From Planococcaceae bacterium UBA3370 (GTDB taxonomy: Bacteria; Bacillota; Bacilli; Bacillales_A; Planococcaceae): 11,983 nucleotides of DNA. The notes under the pieces are model-generated. The model ran no database searches, was not told the DNA's origin, and saw only the letters and a list, made by a program, of their open reading frames with translations. The stretch lies in contig DEQI01000294.1 of assembly GCA_002360295.1 (NCBI GenBank), positions 7,044-19,026 of the forward strand, read 5' to 3'. The position numbers and the translations under genes are program-made. Positions 1 through 6,560 of this stretch are shown in pieces (within the stretch, counting starts at the first letter, position 1; each line of letters starts with the position of its first letter).

Positions 1-162
1 TCTGAAGCAGGAGGCGGCAATATCGTCAATGTCATATTGGTAGATTACCGTGGATTCGATACGTTATTCGAAATAACAGTACTCGGTATTGCTGGGATGG
101 GCATTTATGCGATGATTAAGCTTCGTTTAAATAGAAAGGAGAAGACAAATGAAAACAAATAA
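1..162 (+). CDS. mrpA: Mrp antiporter subunit A, C-terminal end (partial)
   Basis: Only the last 53 codons are present; the frame is open from base 1 and stops at TAA 160-162. MrpA is the largest subunit of the Mrp cation/proton antiporter, a membrane complex exchanging Na+ (or K+) for H+ and related to respiratory complex I subunits. The visible part contains the sequence [20 protein letters not shown] followed by a hydrophobic segment and a basic tail, which is typical of the MnhB-like C-terminal domain of MrpA. The identification rests on this ending plus the position immediately before mrpB. Its stop lies 14 bases inside mrpB, so the two genes are probably translationally coupled. The start, promoter and most of the gene lie left of the window. 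Confidence 0.92.
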   Translation, partial: SEAGGGNIVNVILVDYRGFDTLFEITVLGIAGMGIYAMIKLRLNRKEKTNENK

Positions 163-571
163 TGTTATTTTGCAATTTACAACAAAAATTGTCTTTTTCA
201 TTATTTTCTTCTTCTCCGTTCACATTTTTTTCGCGGGGCATTATACACCTGGAGGCGGCTTCGTCGGTGGACTTCTCACTTCAAGTGCGATTGTCCTACT
301 CGTGTTAGCGTATGATTTGAAAACAGTGCGCAATATTTTGCCAATTAACTATACGTATGTAACAGCGAGTGGGCTTATTTTAGCACTTGGCACAGCAGCA
401 TTTCCGATTTTCATCGGTAAACCATTTTTCACACATTTCTTTGATTATTTTGATTTACCGCTGTTAGGAAAACAATCGCTTCATACAGCGGCACTATTCG
501 ATTTAGGTGTATTTTTGGTTGTTGTAGGCGTTACGATGACCATTATTCAAACGATAGGAGAGGATGAATAA
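149..571 (+). CDS. mrpB: Mrp antiporter subunit B
   Basis: A 140-residue membrane protein with about four hydrophobic segments. It is the MnhB-family subunit of the Mrp Na+/H+ antiporter complex in the cytoplasmic membrane. The conserved [11 protein letters not shown] motif at about residues 32-42, after the first membrane helix, is diagnostic of the family, and the length is usual. The ATG at 149 has AAAGGAG at 135-141, seven bases upstream, inside the end of mrpA. The stop TAA overlaps the A of the mrpC start by one base. In the family this subunit is needed for assembly of the whole hetero-oligomer rather than acting as an antiporter alone. Confidence 0.95.
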   Translation: MKTNNVILQFTTKIVFFIIFFFSVHIFFAGHYTPGGGFVGGLLTSSAIVLLVLAYDLKTVRNILPINYTYVTASGLILALGTAAFPIFIGKPFFTHFFDYFDLPLLGKQSLHTAALFDLGVFLVVVGVTMTIIQTIGEDE

Positions 572-912
572 TGGAGATAGTAATGGCATTTGTTTGCGGC
601 TTTTTATTCATGGCTGCCATTTATTTAATATTATCACGTAGTTTATTGCGTATTATTATCGGTACAGGGCTTCTTAGTCATGGAGCTCATCTACTTATTT
701 TAACAATGGGTGGACTTGGTGGAACTGCTCCTCCAGTACTCGCTGATGGCGTGTCTGATTATGCAGATCCTATACCACAAGCACTCATTTTAACGGCGAT
801 TGTTATTTCCTTTGGGGTAACAGCATTTTTCCTCGTTCTAGCATACCGTGCATATCAGGAGCTTGGAACGGATGATACAACATTAATGAAAGGAAGTGAG
901 CAAGATGATTAA
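571..912 (+). CDS. mrpC: Mrp antiporter subunit C (NuoK-like)
   Basis: A 113-residue protein with three predicted membrane helices. It is homologous to the NuoK/MnhC small subunit of complex I and antiporters. The block DPIPQALILTAIVI at residues 66-79 and the SHGAHLLIL segment near residues 36-44 are typical of MrpC. The start overlaps the mrpB stop by one base (TAATG), with AGGAGAGG at 556-563 as ribosome binding site. The acidic C-terminus overlaps the start of mrpD. Within the complex it probably forms part of the cation-translocating membrane core next to MrpD and MrpA (family knowledge). Confidence 0.95.
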   Translation: MEIVMAFVCGFLFMAAIYLILSRSLLRIIIGTGLLSHGAHLLILTMGGLGGTAPPVLADGVSDYADPIPQALILTAIVISFGVTAFFLVLAYRAYQELGTDDTTLMKGSEQDD

Positions 913-2392
913 CTTCCTTCTCTTCCCGATACTCATTACATTTTTCACGGGTATGGTGTTAATGTTTTTACAAAAAAATATTCGCCTACAGCGTACAATA
1001 TCGTTAGTAGCCCTTTTTGTCGCTGCTATTTGTGCCTTTCTAGTTATGTTGAAAGTACATCAGGACGGCATACAATCCGTCACATTCGGTGATTGGCCAG
1101 TACCATTTGGGATTACAATGGTTGCCGATGGCGTATCGACTTTACTCGTTTTAACTTCACTTGTTTTAGCTTTCTTTATCGTTTGGTATGGTTTTGCTTC
1201 AATTGGTGAAGAACGCGAACGCTTTTTCTATTATCCTGGTGTCATGTTTATTTTAACTGGGGTAAATGGAGCATTTACAACAGGCGACATATTCAACTTA
1301 TTCGTATTTTTCGAAGTACTATTAATGTCTTCTTATTTATTAATCGTACTCGGTGGGGAAAAAGGTCAGCTACGTGAATCGATTAAATATATTTTGGTGA
1401 ATGTATTATCATCTGCATTATTCGTTATTGCTGTGGCCTATTTATATTCAGTAATTGGGACACTAAGCATGGCAGATATTGCAGTGAAAATAGCAGAAAT
1501 TAATCAGCCAGGTATTATTACGACGATTGCCGTCCTATTTTTAATGGTATTCGGACTAAAGGCTGCCATTTTCCCATTGTATTTTTGGCTACCTAGCTCA
1601 TATGCTGCTCCGCCAATTCCGGTATTAGCTTTATTTGGAGCATTGTTAACAAAAGTCGGTGTTTATGCAATTACACGCACATATACACTATTTTTTGTAC
1701 ATGATCTTTCATTTACGCATGAGCTGTTATTAGTCATTGCCGTGTTAACGATAGCAGCAGGCTGTATTGGTGCACTCGCTCATTTCGATGTAAAGCAAAT
1801 CATTATTTATAATATTGTGATCGCAGTTGGCGTTATTTTATTTGGTGTTGCACAAATGAACTTGAACGGACTTGAAGGGGCAATGTTTTATTTAATCCAC
1901 GACATGATGATAAAAGCCGCATTGTTCATGCTAATTGGAATAGTAATCTATGTCACAGGAACATCTGATTTACGGAAAATGGGCGGACTGATGAAGAAGT
2001 ATCCTGCTCTTGGATGGTTTTATTTAATCGCTGCATTTGGTTTAGCAGGAATTCCCCCGCTAAGTGGCTTCGTAGGAAAGTTTTTAATTGTTAAAGGTGG
2101 CTTTGAGGCTGATAATTTATGGAGTACCATTTTCATTCTAGCTTCAAGTTTAATTGTCCTATTATCGGCCATTCGCATTTTCATTCACGCATTTTGGGGT
2201 GAAGCTGGACAAACAGTGGCTGTTGATAAAAAGACATATACGCGTTTAATCATCCCAACAGTGCTGCTAATTGTTCTATCCATTGCCTACGGAGTTGGAG
2301 CAGAATGGGTCACACCATTTATGGACAATGCCGCTCGCGTATTAACTGACCCATCTGTATATGTAGATGCAGTCATGAAAGGAGGACAATAA
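905..2392 (+). CDS. mrpD: Mrp antiporter subunit D (proton-translocating)
   Basis: A 495-residue polytopic membrane protein of the NuoM/NuoN/MrpD proton-antiporter family, one of the two large ion-translocating subunits of the complex. The longest ORF begins at GTG 896. I prefer ATG 905, preceded by AAAGGAAG at 889-896, because the protein then begins MINFLLFPIL like other MrpD proteins. With this start the key membrane residues fall at Glu137 (in FVFFEVLLMSSYLL) and Lys219 (in LKAAIFPLYFWLP). As I recall, these are the numbers of the essential Glu and Lys in Bacillus MrpD. The gene overlaps mrpC by eight bases and ends two bases before the mrpE start. It is one of the longest genes in the window and nothing looks damaged. 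Confidence 0.95.
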   Translation: MINFLLFPILITFFTGMVLMFLQKNIRLQRTISLVALFVAAICAFLVMLKVHQDGIQSVTFGDWPVPFGITMVADGVSTLLVLTSLVLAFFIVWYGFASIGEERERFFYYPGVMFILTGVNGAFTTGDIFNLFVFFEVLLMSSYLLIVLGGEKGQLRESIKYILVNVLSSALFVIAVAYLYSVIGTLSMADIAVKIAEINQPGIITTIAVLFLMVFGLKAAIFPLYFWLPSSYAAPPIPVLALFGALLTKVGVYAITRTYTLFFVHDLSFTHELLLVIAVLTIAAGCIGALAHFDVKQIIIYNIVIAVGVILFGVAQMNLNGLEGAMFYLIHDMMIKAALFMLIGIVIYVTGTSDLRKMGGLMKKYPALGWFYLIAAFGLAGIPPLSGFVGKFLIVKGGFEADNLWSTIFILASSLIVLLSAIRIFIHAFWGEAGQTVAVDKKTYTRLIIPTVLLIVLSIAYGVGAEWVTPFMDNAARVLTDPSVYVDAVMKGGQ

Positions 2393-2394
2393 TA

Positions 2395-2874
2395 ATGGCA
2401 TTTCAACTATTATTAAATATCTTCCTCGCATTTGTATGGATGTTCCTTAGTAATAATTTTACGGCTAGCGTTTTTTTAACCGGTTTTTTACTAGGGCTAC
2501 TTGCAATCATTGCAATGCGCCGCTTCTTTAATGAACGACTGTATATTGGCCGTTTATGGGCTTTCATTAAGCTCACAGTACTCTTTGTAAAAGAGCTAGT
2601 CCTTGCGAATATTGCGGTATTAAAAGTAGTATTAAAACCGCAACTTACAATGGAACCTGCCTTTTTTAAATACGAAACAGAACTAACCAAAGACTGGGAA
2701 ATCACATTATTATCTAGTTTAATTACACTCACTCCTGGTACAGTCGTTGTTCATGTATCCGACGATGCGAAATACCTATACATCCATGCGATTGATGTTG
2801 GCGATGTAGAACAAACAATAGATTCGATTCGAAATTCTTTTGAAAAAGCAATATTGGAGGTGAGCCGCTCATGA
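2395..2874 (+). CDS. mrpE: Mrp antiporter subunit E
   Basis: A 159-residue MnhE-family subunit. It has a hydrophobic N-terminal half (about residues 1-80) and a more polar C-terminal half exposed to the cytoplasm. The conserved SSLITLTPGT motif lies at residues 107-116, with Thr113 and Pro114 in the positions I remember as conserved in Bacillus MrpE, and HAID follows at 131-134. GGAGG at 2381-2385, formed by the last codons of mrpD, serves as ribosome binding site. The gene overlaps mrpF by four bases (ATGA). MrpE is required for full antiport activity in well-studied Bacillus complexes. The antisense ORFs in this interval are shadows. Confidence 0.94.
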   Translation: MAFQLLLNIFLAFVWMFLSNNFTASVFLTGFLLGLLAIIAMRRFFNERLYIGRLWAFIKLTVLFVKELVLANIAVLKVVLKPQLTMEPAFFKYETELTKDWEITLLSSLITLTPGTVVVHVSDDAKYLYIHAIDVGDVEQTIDSIRNSFEKAILEVSRS

Positions 2875-3152
2875 TATTTTTTATATGGGGCTCAATTGTC
2901 ATCATTTCACTATCAATGATTGCAGTTATATATCGACTCGTAAAAGGACCTAATGCATCAGACCGCATCGTAGCACTTGATACAATTGGCGTTTCACTCA
3001 TTGCTTTAATCGCTTTATTCTCCATAATGGCAGAAACAAGCTTTTACTTAGAAATTATTTTACTGCTGGCGATATTATCGTTTATCGGAACAGTTGCCTT
3101 CTCTAAATTTATAGAGAAAGGAGATATTATCGAACGTGACAATTCTCGCTAA
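2871..3152 (+). CDS. mrpF: Mrp antiporter subunit F
   Basis: A 93-residue protein with three predicted membrane helices and the family motif GPNASDRIVALDTI at residues 26-39. The aspartate in the DR pair (Asp31) is the conserved acidic residue of MrpF. The ATG overlaps the mrpE stop, and GGAGGTGAG at 2856-2864 is a strong ribosome binding site. The polar C-terminus overlaps mrpG by 17 bases, so translational coupling is likely. In Bacillus subtilis this subunit (MrpF) has also been linked to bile-salt/cholate efflux; I see nothing that tests this here. Confidence 0.95.
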   Translation: MIFFIWGSIVIISLSMIAVIYRLVKGPNASDRIVALDTIGVSLIALIALFSIMAETSFYLEIILLLAILSFIGTVAFSKFIEKGDIIERDNSR

Positions 3153-3504
3153 TAGTTTAATCATCTTCTTCATTGCCGTTGGGGTAGTATTTATCGTCGT
3201 TGCTGCGATTGGGGTATTCCGACTACCAGATTTATATACACGAGCACATGCTGCTTCTAAAAGCGCGACGCTCGGTATTATGAGTTTACTAATCGGAGTA
3301 TTCTTTCACTTTTGGTTAATTGAAGACCATTTTAACCCACGCATATTACTAGGTATTCTGTTTTTATTCATTACAGGACCTGTTGGCGGCCATATTATGA
3401 GCCGTTCCTCTTATATCGCTGGTGTTAAACCATGGTCAGGAACAGTGCGTGACGATTTGAAAGAAGAAATTGATCGAATGAAGAAAGAACAAAATATTCA
3501 ATAA
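3136..3504 (+). CDS. mrpG: Mrp antiporter subunit G
   Basis: A 122-residue MnhG/PhaG-family subunit and the last gene of the operon. Three hydrophobic segments are visible, and the conserved RLPDLYTRAHAASKSATLG block lies at residues 29-47, followed by a charged C-terminal tail. The start is a GTG at 3136 inside mrpF, with AAAGGAG at 3117-3123 as ribosome binding site, a slightly long spacing of 12. No ATG exists nearby in this frame upstream of the first helix. A rho-independent terminator follows 67 bases after the stop. Confidence 0.94.
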   Translation: MTILANSLIIFFIAVGVVFIVVAAIGVFRLPDLYTRAHAASKSATLGIMSLLIGVFFHFWLIEDHFNPRILLGILFLFITGPVGGHIMSRSSYIAGVKPWSGTVRDDLKEEIDRMKKEQNIQ

Positions 3505-3571
3505 GGTAAATCTTCAAGACATTTATGGTAGTAGATTCCTACTGTCCGTTAATCTGGAATAAAAAAGATAT

Positions 3572-3611
3572 AAGGGGTGTTCAGAAAATAATAACTTTCT
3601 GGACACCCCTT
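3572..3611 (+). terminator. Terminator of the mrp operon
   Basis: A 16-base-pair stem joins 3572-3587 to 3596-3611 around an 8-base loop. The only non-Watson-Crick pair is U-G in the plus-strand RNA, which would be an A-C mismatch in the opposite strand; this points to service of mrpG. The T run after the stem is short (TTTAAATT), while an A run precedes it. It is related in sequence to three other hairpins in the window. Confidence 0.85.
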
Positions 3612-3631
3612 TAAATTGCTCCTGTAGTGTT

Positions 3632-3657
3632 CCGTCTCAAAATAATATTTCAGACAG
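3632..3657 (-). terminator. Weak hairpin after the Tyr/Pro-rich gene
   Basis: CCGTCTCAAA at 3632-3641 faces TTTCAGACAG at 3648-3657. The stem has one central mismatch, and a G-U pair that only works in the minus-strand RNA. It lies just downstream of the minus-strand gene ending at 3669 but lacks a T tract. It resembles a decayed terminator and could also be inactive. Confidence 0.35.
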
Positions 3658-3668
3658 TCCCCTTCTCA

Positions 3669-3842
3669 TTAGTAATGGCGATATGGTGGTCTAAAGGGTG
3701 GACGATATGGTGGTCTATATGGTGGATAGTATGGGTATGGCGGATAATATGGGTAAAATGGATATCGTGGGTATGGATAAAACCTGCTACCTAAAAAGCT
3801 ACCGAGAAAACCTCCTAAAAACGGAAATCCAAATGGAAACAT
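3669..3842 (-). CDS. Small Tyr/Pro-rich protein, 57 residues, unknown function
   Basis: An intact 57-codon gene from ATG 3842 to TAA 3669. It has a near-perfect ribosome binding site, CAAAGGAGG at 3849-3857, six bases upstream. The N-terminal 20 residues are Phe/Gly-rich and hydrophobic (MFPFGFPFLGGFLGSFLGSR). The rest is almost entirely Tyr, Pro, Arg and Phe, in repeats such as YPYYPPY and YRPPYRPPFRPPYR. The DNA shows matching short direct repeats (gatatggtggtct). Composition resembles small spore coat or surface proteins of Bacillus, and a possible sigma-K type promoter lies upstream; both are inference. No homologue is recognised. It forms its own unit, converging on the mrp operon. Confidence 0.72.
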   Translation of the reverse strand: MFPFGFPFLGGFLGSFLGSRFYPYPRYPFYPYYPPYPYYPPYRPPYRPPFRPPYRHY

Positions 3843-3861
3843 CAAATTCCTCCTTTGTTTT

Positions 3862-3887
3862 TACTATATGTTAGTAGCCCGAAAAGT
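3862..3887 (-). promoter_or_regulatory. Possible sigma-K-like promoter for the Tyr/Pro-rich gene
   Basis: On the minus strand CATATAGTA (3870-3862) matches the mother-cell sigma-K -10 pattern CATAnnnTA. An AC dinucleotide (3887-3886) lies 15 bases upstream, one short of the usual spacing. The predicted transcript would begin very close to the ribosome binding site. This is a short-motif match only, hence low confidence. Confidence 0.28.
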
Positions 3888-3966
3888 GATTGCTAAAAGT
3901 TAGCGAAAGGAGTATGGAGATGTTATATTGTGAAATACTATTATTTTAATGGCTCTTCACCATCAC

Positions 3967-4056
3967 TTGGGATTGATTTCCGTTACGCCAGCGTGCTTTC
4001 CCGGGGGCGTCCGATGAGCCGCTTCACTCGCAAGCTCGCTCCACTCCAATCAACAA
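3967..4056. repeat. GC-rich intergenic repeat, probably an internally deleted copy
   Basis: A compact GC-rich island in AT-rich intergenic DNA. Read on the minus strand it begins TTGTTGATTGGAGTGGAGCG and ends AACGGAAATCAATCC, with GGCTCATCGGACGCCCC and GGGAAAGC between. From memory this matches both ends of a dispersed intergenic element common in Bacillaceae genomes, whose middle part (a CTCCTGCGGGA/GACCCCGCAGG stem) would be missing here. No open frame is evident. The match is recalled, not searched. Confidence 0.55.
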
Positions 4057-4125
4057 ACGCATTTATTCATAAGGTTATCTTCTAATTTTAATAAAGAGTC
4101 ATTTTATCAGTTATCCATTATGCAT

Positions 4126-4170
4126 AAAAGGAGACTTCCGGAAAGCTAACACTTTCCAGAAATCCCCTTT
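4126..4170 (-). terminator. Terminator of the RNHCP gene
   Basis: A 19-base-pair stem (4127-4145 with 4152-4170, 6-base loop). Three positions pair as G-U in minus-strand RNA but would be A-C mismatches in plus-strand RNA, so it fits the minus gene ending at 4193. It is followed on that strand by TTTTATGC. It belongs to the same hairpin family as 3572-3611. Confidence 0.8.
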
Positions 4171-4192
4171 GAATAGAAAAAACACGTTTTAG

Positions 4193-4504
4193 TTAACCCA
4201 TCGCATTCATAAACTGAATAAGATGATCTTCTTGAATCGTATTTAGTGCCACTTTATTTCGACTAGTCTTTTGACACTTCGTACATTGATGTACAATTTG
4301 ATAGCCCTTTTTTCCTGAATAATCGAGCCCAATTGGCTTCATCAACCCTTTACAACTACTTGCTCGATCGCCTGGTAAATGATCCATATGCTTAGAATAT
4401 AAGCAGCTTGGACAATGATTTCGGAAGCTACCATTTGTTAATGGTGTTACTTGTGTTCCACAGTGTTCACATAAAAATGCTGTATTTTCTTTTTTTCTAC
4501 TCAA
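4193..4504 (-). CDS. RNHCP-domain zinc-binding protein
   Basis: A 103-residue protein of the RNHCP family (a small, uncharacterised, probably zinc-binding domain). The name-giving motif RNHCP is at residues 28-32 and continues SCLYSKHMD...PGDR. Cysteine pairs lie at 12/15, 31/34 and 74/77, with another Cys at 51; a ribbon-like metal-binding fold is likely. The longest frame begins with TTG 4519, but there GGAGG (4517-4513) would fall inside the coding region. TTG 4504, eight bases after that GGAGG, gives MSRKKENTAFLCEHCG, which fits the N-terminus I recall for this family. The molecular role is not known; nucleic-acid binding is only a guess. It forms a single-gene unit with its own terminator. 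Confidence 0.85.
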   Translation of the reverse strand: MSRKKENTAFLCEHCGTQVTPLTNGSFRNHCPSCLYSKHMDHLPGDRASSCKGLMKPIGLDYSGKKGYQIVHQCTKCQKTSRNKVALNTIQEDHLIQFMNAMG

Positions 4505-4602
4505 TTGCCATTCCTCCAAGATGTATTTTCATCTTTGGAGAAAGGGTTCCGTTCATTTTTCTACAAAAAGTAGTATCAGGCTTTTATAAGGAATGGATTC
4601 AT

Positions 4603-4773
4603 TCACCGTCTTGTTCTAGCAAAACGATTACTTCTAGTTCCTGCTTCATAAAGACTTTTTTCATCCTTTAATCCGAACCACGATTGATGTTGTGTATTTG
4701 AATCAACCACTGTAAGACGGACATCTCCACCTTCCACTAGTAGGTGTTCTCTTATAATCACTGACTTAGGCAC
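4603..4773 (-). CDS. Small hypothetical protein, about 56 residues
   Basis: The open frame extends from TTG 4791 (62 codons) to TGA 4603. I do not recognise the product. GTG 4773 is the more credible start, since AGGGGA lies four bases before it while nothing resembling a ribosome binding site precedes TTG 4791. The protein (56 residues from the GTG) reads PKSVIIREHLLVEGGDVRLT near the start, contains VVDSNTQHQSWFGLKDEKSLYEAG in two adjoining blocks, and ends in a basic tail rich in Arg. This looks like a small soluble beta-rich domain rather than random sequence. It sits between the RNHCP gene and pepA on the same strand. It could alternatively be the 3' part of a frameshifted gene starting at ATG 4813. 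Confidence 0.5.
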   Translation of the reverse strand: MPKSVIIREHLLVEGGDVRLTVVDSNTQHQSWFGLKDEKSLYEAGTRSNRFARTRR

Positions 4774-4780
4774 TCGTCCC

Positions 4781-4813
4781 CTAGCTGGCAATTAAGGTGA
4801 ATAAATAGATCAT
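4781..4813 (-). CDS. 10-codon upstream ORF (leader or broken gene start)
   Basis: ATG 4813 opens MIYLFTLIAS and stops at TAG 4781-4783. AAGGAGTGG at 4822-4830 is a good ribosome binding site, better than that of the gene behind it. The stop codon overlaps the AGGGGA that would serve the following GTG 4773, an arrangement suited to translational coupling. A single frameshift would instead fuse it to the downstream protein. Confidence 0.4.
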   Translation of the reverse strand: MIYLFTLIAS

Positions 4814-4851
4814 GTATTTATCCACTCCTTAGTTATGTTCCTCTATTCTTA

Positions 4852-4863
4852 TTTATTATAACA
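4852..4863 (-). promoter_or_regulatory. Extended -10 promoter for the small hypothetical gene
   Basis: Minus-strand TGTTATAAT (TATAAT at 4860-4855) gives a perfect -10 with a TGn extension, about 45 bases before the leader ATG 4813. No good -35 is seen, which extended -10 promoters tolerate. It lies just past the pepA terminator, so the downstream genes have their own start. Confidence 0.5.
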
Positions 4864-4871
4864 AATTTTGT

Positions 4872-4916
4872 AATAAAAAAACGGCCTACAAAAAGAGTTA
4901 ATCTCCTTTGTAGACC
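4872..4916 (-). terminator. Terminator of pepA
   Basis: GGTCTACAAA (4916-4907) pairs with TTTGTAGGCC (4892-4883) in minus-strand RNA, with one G-U pair. A run of T with one interruption follows (GTTTTTTTATT, 4882-4872). This is a classic intrinsic terminator ten bases after the pepA stop. Confidence 0.88.
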
Positions 4917-4925
4917 ATTAGTTTA

Positions 4926-6422
4926 TTATTTCTCTGCTAATTGTTCAACGAAGCAAGCAAGCGTACGGACCATTGCTCCTGTACCACCTTTTGGTCCAAG
5001 GTCATGTGGAGCTCCTGCGTCTGAAGTTCCTGCGATATCTAAGTGAATCCATGGTGTATCTTCAGCAAATTCACCAACAAAGCCTCCACCAAAAATCATA
5101 TGACCATCGCGCCCTGGGGAGTTATTTAAGTCCGCTAAATCAGATTGTCGGATACGTTTTTTATCACTTTCTGTCAGCGGTAAACGCCATACAAACTCAC
5201 CTGTTTCAATAGATGCTTCCATAAATTCCTCAAAGAATGCTTCATCATTTGTTAAAGCACCCGTTTTATCCTTACCTAAAGCAACAATTACGCCACCTGT
5301 TAATGTTGCAACGTCGATTAAATAGTTTGCGCCTTGCTGTTTAGCATATGTTACTGCATCTGCTAATACTAAACGTCCTTCTGCATCTGTATTCAATACT
5401 TCTACCGTTTTACCACTATATGTTGTAATCACATCATCAGGCTTAAACGCTGTGCCAGATACCATATTATCAGTAGATCCAATGACAGCCACAACGTTTT
5501 TATTCGGGCGTGTTTCACCAATGATTTTCATTGCACCAAGGACAGCAGCTGCTCCCCCCATATCACCTTTCATGCCAACCATACTTTCGCGTGGTTTTAA
5601 TGAGTAGCCGCCAGTGTCGTACGTTACACCTTTCCCTACTAAGCCGATCACATCTTCCCATTTATCTGTAGCTTGGTATTTCACCGTGATTAAACGTGGT
5701 TCCTCAGTAGAACCTTGATTTACACTTAAAATACCGCCCATACCTAGCTCTTCCATTTGCGTTTTATTTAAAATTTCTACTTCGAAATGATATTGTTTAC
5801 CAAGCTCTACTGCGTAGTTGGCTAAATCAGTAGCAGTCAACATATTTGGAGGTAAATTGACTAAGTTACGCGCTTCATTTACAGCCTCTGCATAAATATT
5901 CCCTACTTCATAGCTAGCAGTTACTACATCCATATTTGCTTCTGTAACGAAATGCACCGCTTCTAAATAAGTATCTACTTTATTTGACGATGTTTTGTAG
6001 TTAGGAATTGTATAGAAACCAAGTCCGATTCCTTCACCAGCTAAAAACGCAACATCTTCCTCTGTCATAGTTTCTGTCGTAAATGATTCAAGCCAAATAG
6101 TATATTCATTTGTTTTTAACGATTTCAGCTCTTTACCAACTAAACCAAAAGTATTGCGTAAACTTTCTTCCGTACTATTTTTGCCTTCCCCAAGTCCAAC
6201 AAATAAAATGCGTTTTACTGTCTTGCCTGCAATAGGTAGTTTCGTGATTTTCTTCTCTTCAGATGAAATGTCACCTGCTTGTAGCCAAGTATCTATGTTT
6301 TCACCAAAAGCAGCCGGGAATGAAGCCCAATTCTTCATTTGTTCACGGTGTTTCTGAATACCAACTATTAAAATTTCTGTAGAAACTGTTTCAAAAGTTT
6401 TCGCTTCATTTACAATATTCAT
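4926..6422 (-). CDS. pepA: Leucyl aminopeptidase (cytosol aminopeptidase, M17)
   Basis: A 498-residue cytoplasmic metallopeptidase that removes N-terminal residues, preferring leucine, from peptides during protein turnover. It has the usual M17 two-domain layout: a variable N-terminal domain to about residue 165 and a catalytic C-terminal domain. The metal and catalytic residues are all present: Lys264, Asp269, Lys276, Asp287, and the signature NTDAEGRL with Asp346, Glu348 and Arg350. Start ATG 6422 has AGGAGG at 6431-6436, eight bases upstream; the frame extends one codon further to a TTG that is not needed. It corresponds to Bacillus subtilis yuiE and, as there, lies next to yuiD. It is divergent from yuiD, with its own promoter and terminator. 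Confidence 0.95.
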   Translation of the reverse strand: MNIVNEAKTFETVSTEILIVGIQKHREQMKNWASFPAAFGENIDTWLQAGDISSEEKKITKLPIAGKTVKRILFVGLGEGKNSTEESLRNTFGLVGKELKSLKTNEYTIWLESFTTETMTEEDVAFLAGEGIGLGFYTIPNYKTSSNKVDTYLEAVHFVTEANMDVVTASYEVGNIYAEAVNEARNLVNLPPNMLTATDLANYAVELGKQYHFEVEILNKTQMEELGMGGILSVNQGSTEEPRLITVKYQATDKWEDVIGLVGKGVTYDTGGYSLKPRESMVGMKGDMGGAAAVLGAMKIIGETRPNKNVVAVIGSTDNMVSGTAFKPDDVITTYSGKTVEVLNTDAEGRLVLADAVTYAKQQGANYLIDVATLTGGVIVALGKDKTGALTNDEAFFEEFMEASIETGEFVWRLPLTESDKKRIRQSDLADLNNSPGRDGHMIFGGGFVGEFAEDTPWIHLDIAGTSDAGAPHDLGPKGGTGAMVRTLACFVEQLAEK

Positions 6423-6459
6423 CAATAAAACCTCCTATAGCTTTCAAAAATATAATACT

Positions 6460-6465
6460 ATTATA
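6460..6465 (-). promoter_or_regulatory. Probable pepA -10 element
   Basis: A perfect TATAAT on the minus strand (6465-6460) would start transcription near 6452, leaving a leader of about 30 bases before ATG 6422. The -35 region (TTCGAA with a 16-base spacer) is poor. Confidence 0.45.
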
Positions 6466-6523
6466 TACCTATCTCTAATAATTCGAATAGCGAAATGATT
6501 GTTTTTTTAATCGATATGGTTAT

Positions 6524-6531
6524 GCTATACT
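6524..6531 (+). promoter_or_regulatory. Probable yuiD extended -10 element
   Basis: TATGCTATACT holds TATACT at 6526-6531 preceded by a TG (6523-6524) one base upstream. It lies 30 bases before the yuiD start. The upstream T-rich stretch gives no clear -35. Because the element lies within the long frame starting at 6495, it also argues against that longer start. Confidence 0.5.
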
Positions 6532-6560
6532 CAAAGCGATATAGAAGGAGGCTAAAGTAC

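Noticed and set aside
2403..3025. Two minus-strand ORFs of 109 and 98 codons
   Set aside because: They lie antisense to mrpE and mrpF, which carry conserved family motifs; the antisense products are low in recognisable structure and are shadows.
3903..3945. Plus-strand mini ORF beginning MLYCEILLF after AAAGGAG
   Set aside because: Only nine codons with no partner, promoter or conserved context; probably chance.
4408..4671. Plus-strand ORF of 87 codons
   Set aside because: It overlaps the antisense of the RNHCP gene and its upstream region, has no ribosome binding site, and its product is dominated by Phe/Ser/Ile typical of AT-rich shadow frames.
6495..6560. N-terminal extension of yuiD (22 codons)
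   Set aside because: It contains the likely promoter and lies upstream of a strong ribosome binding site; the family protein starts at the ATG at 6561.
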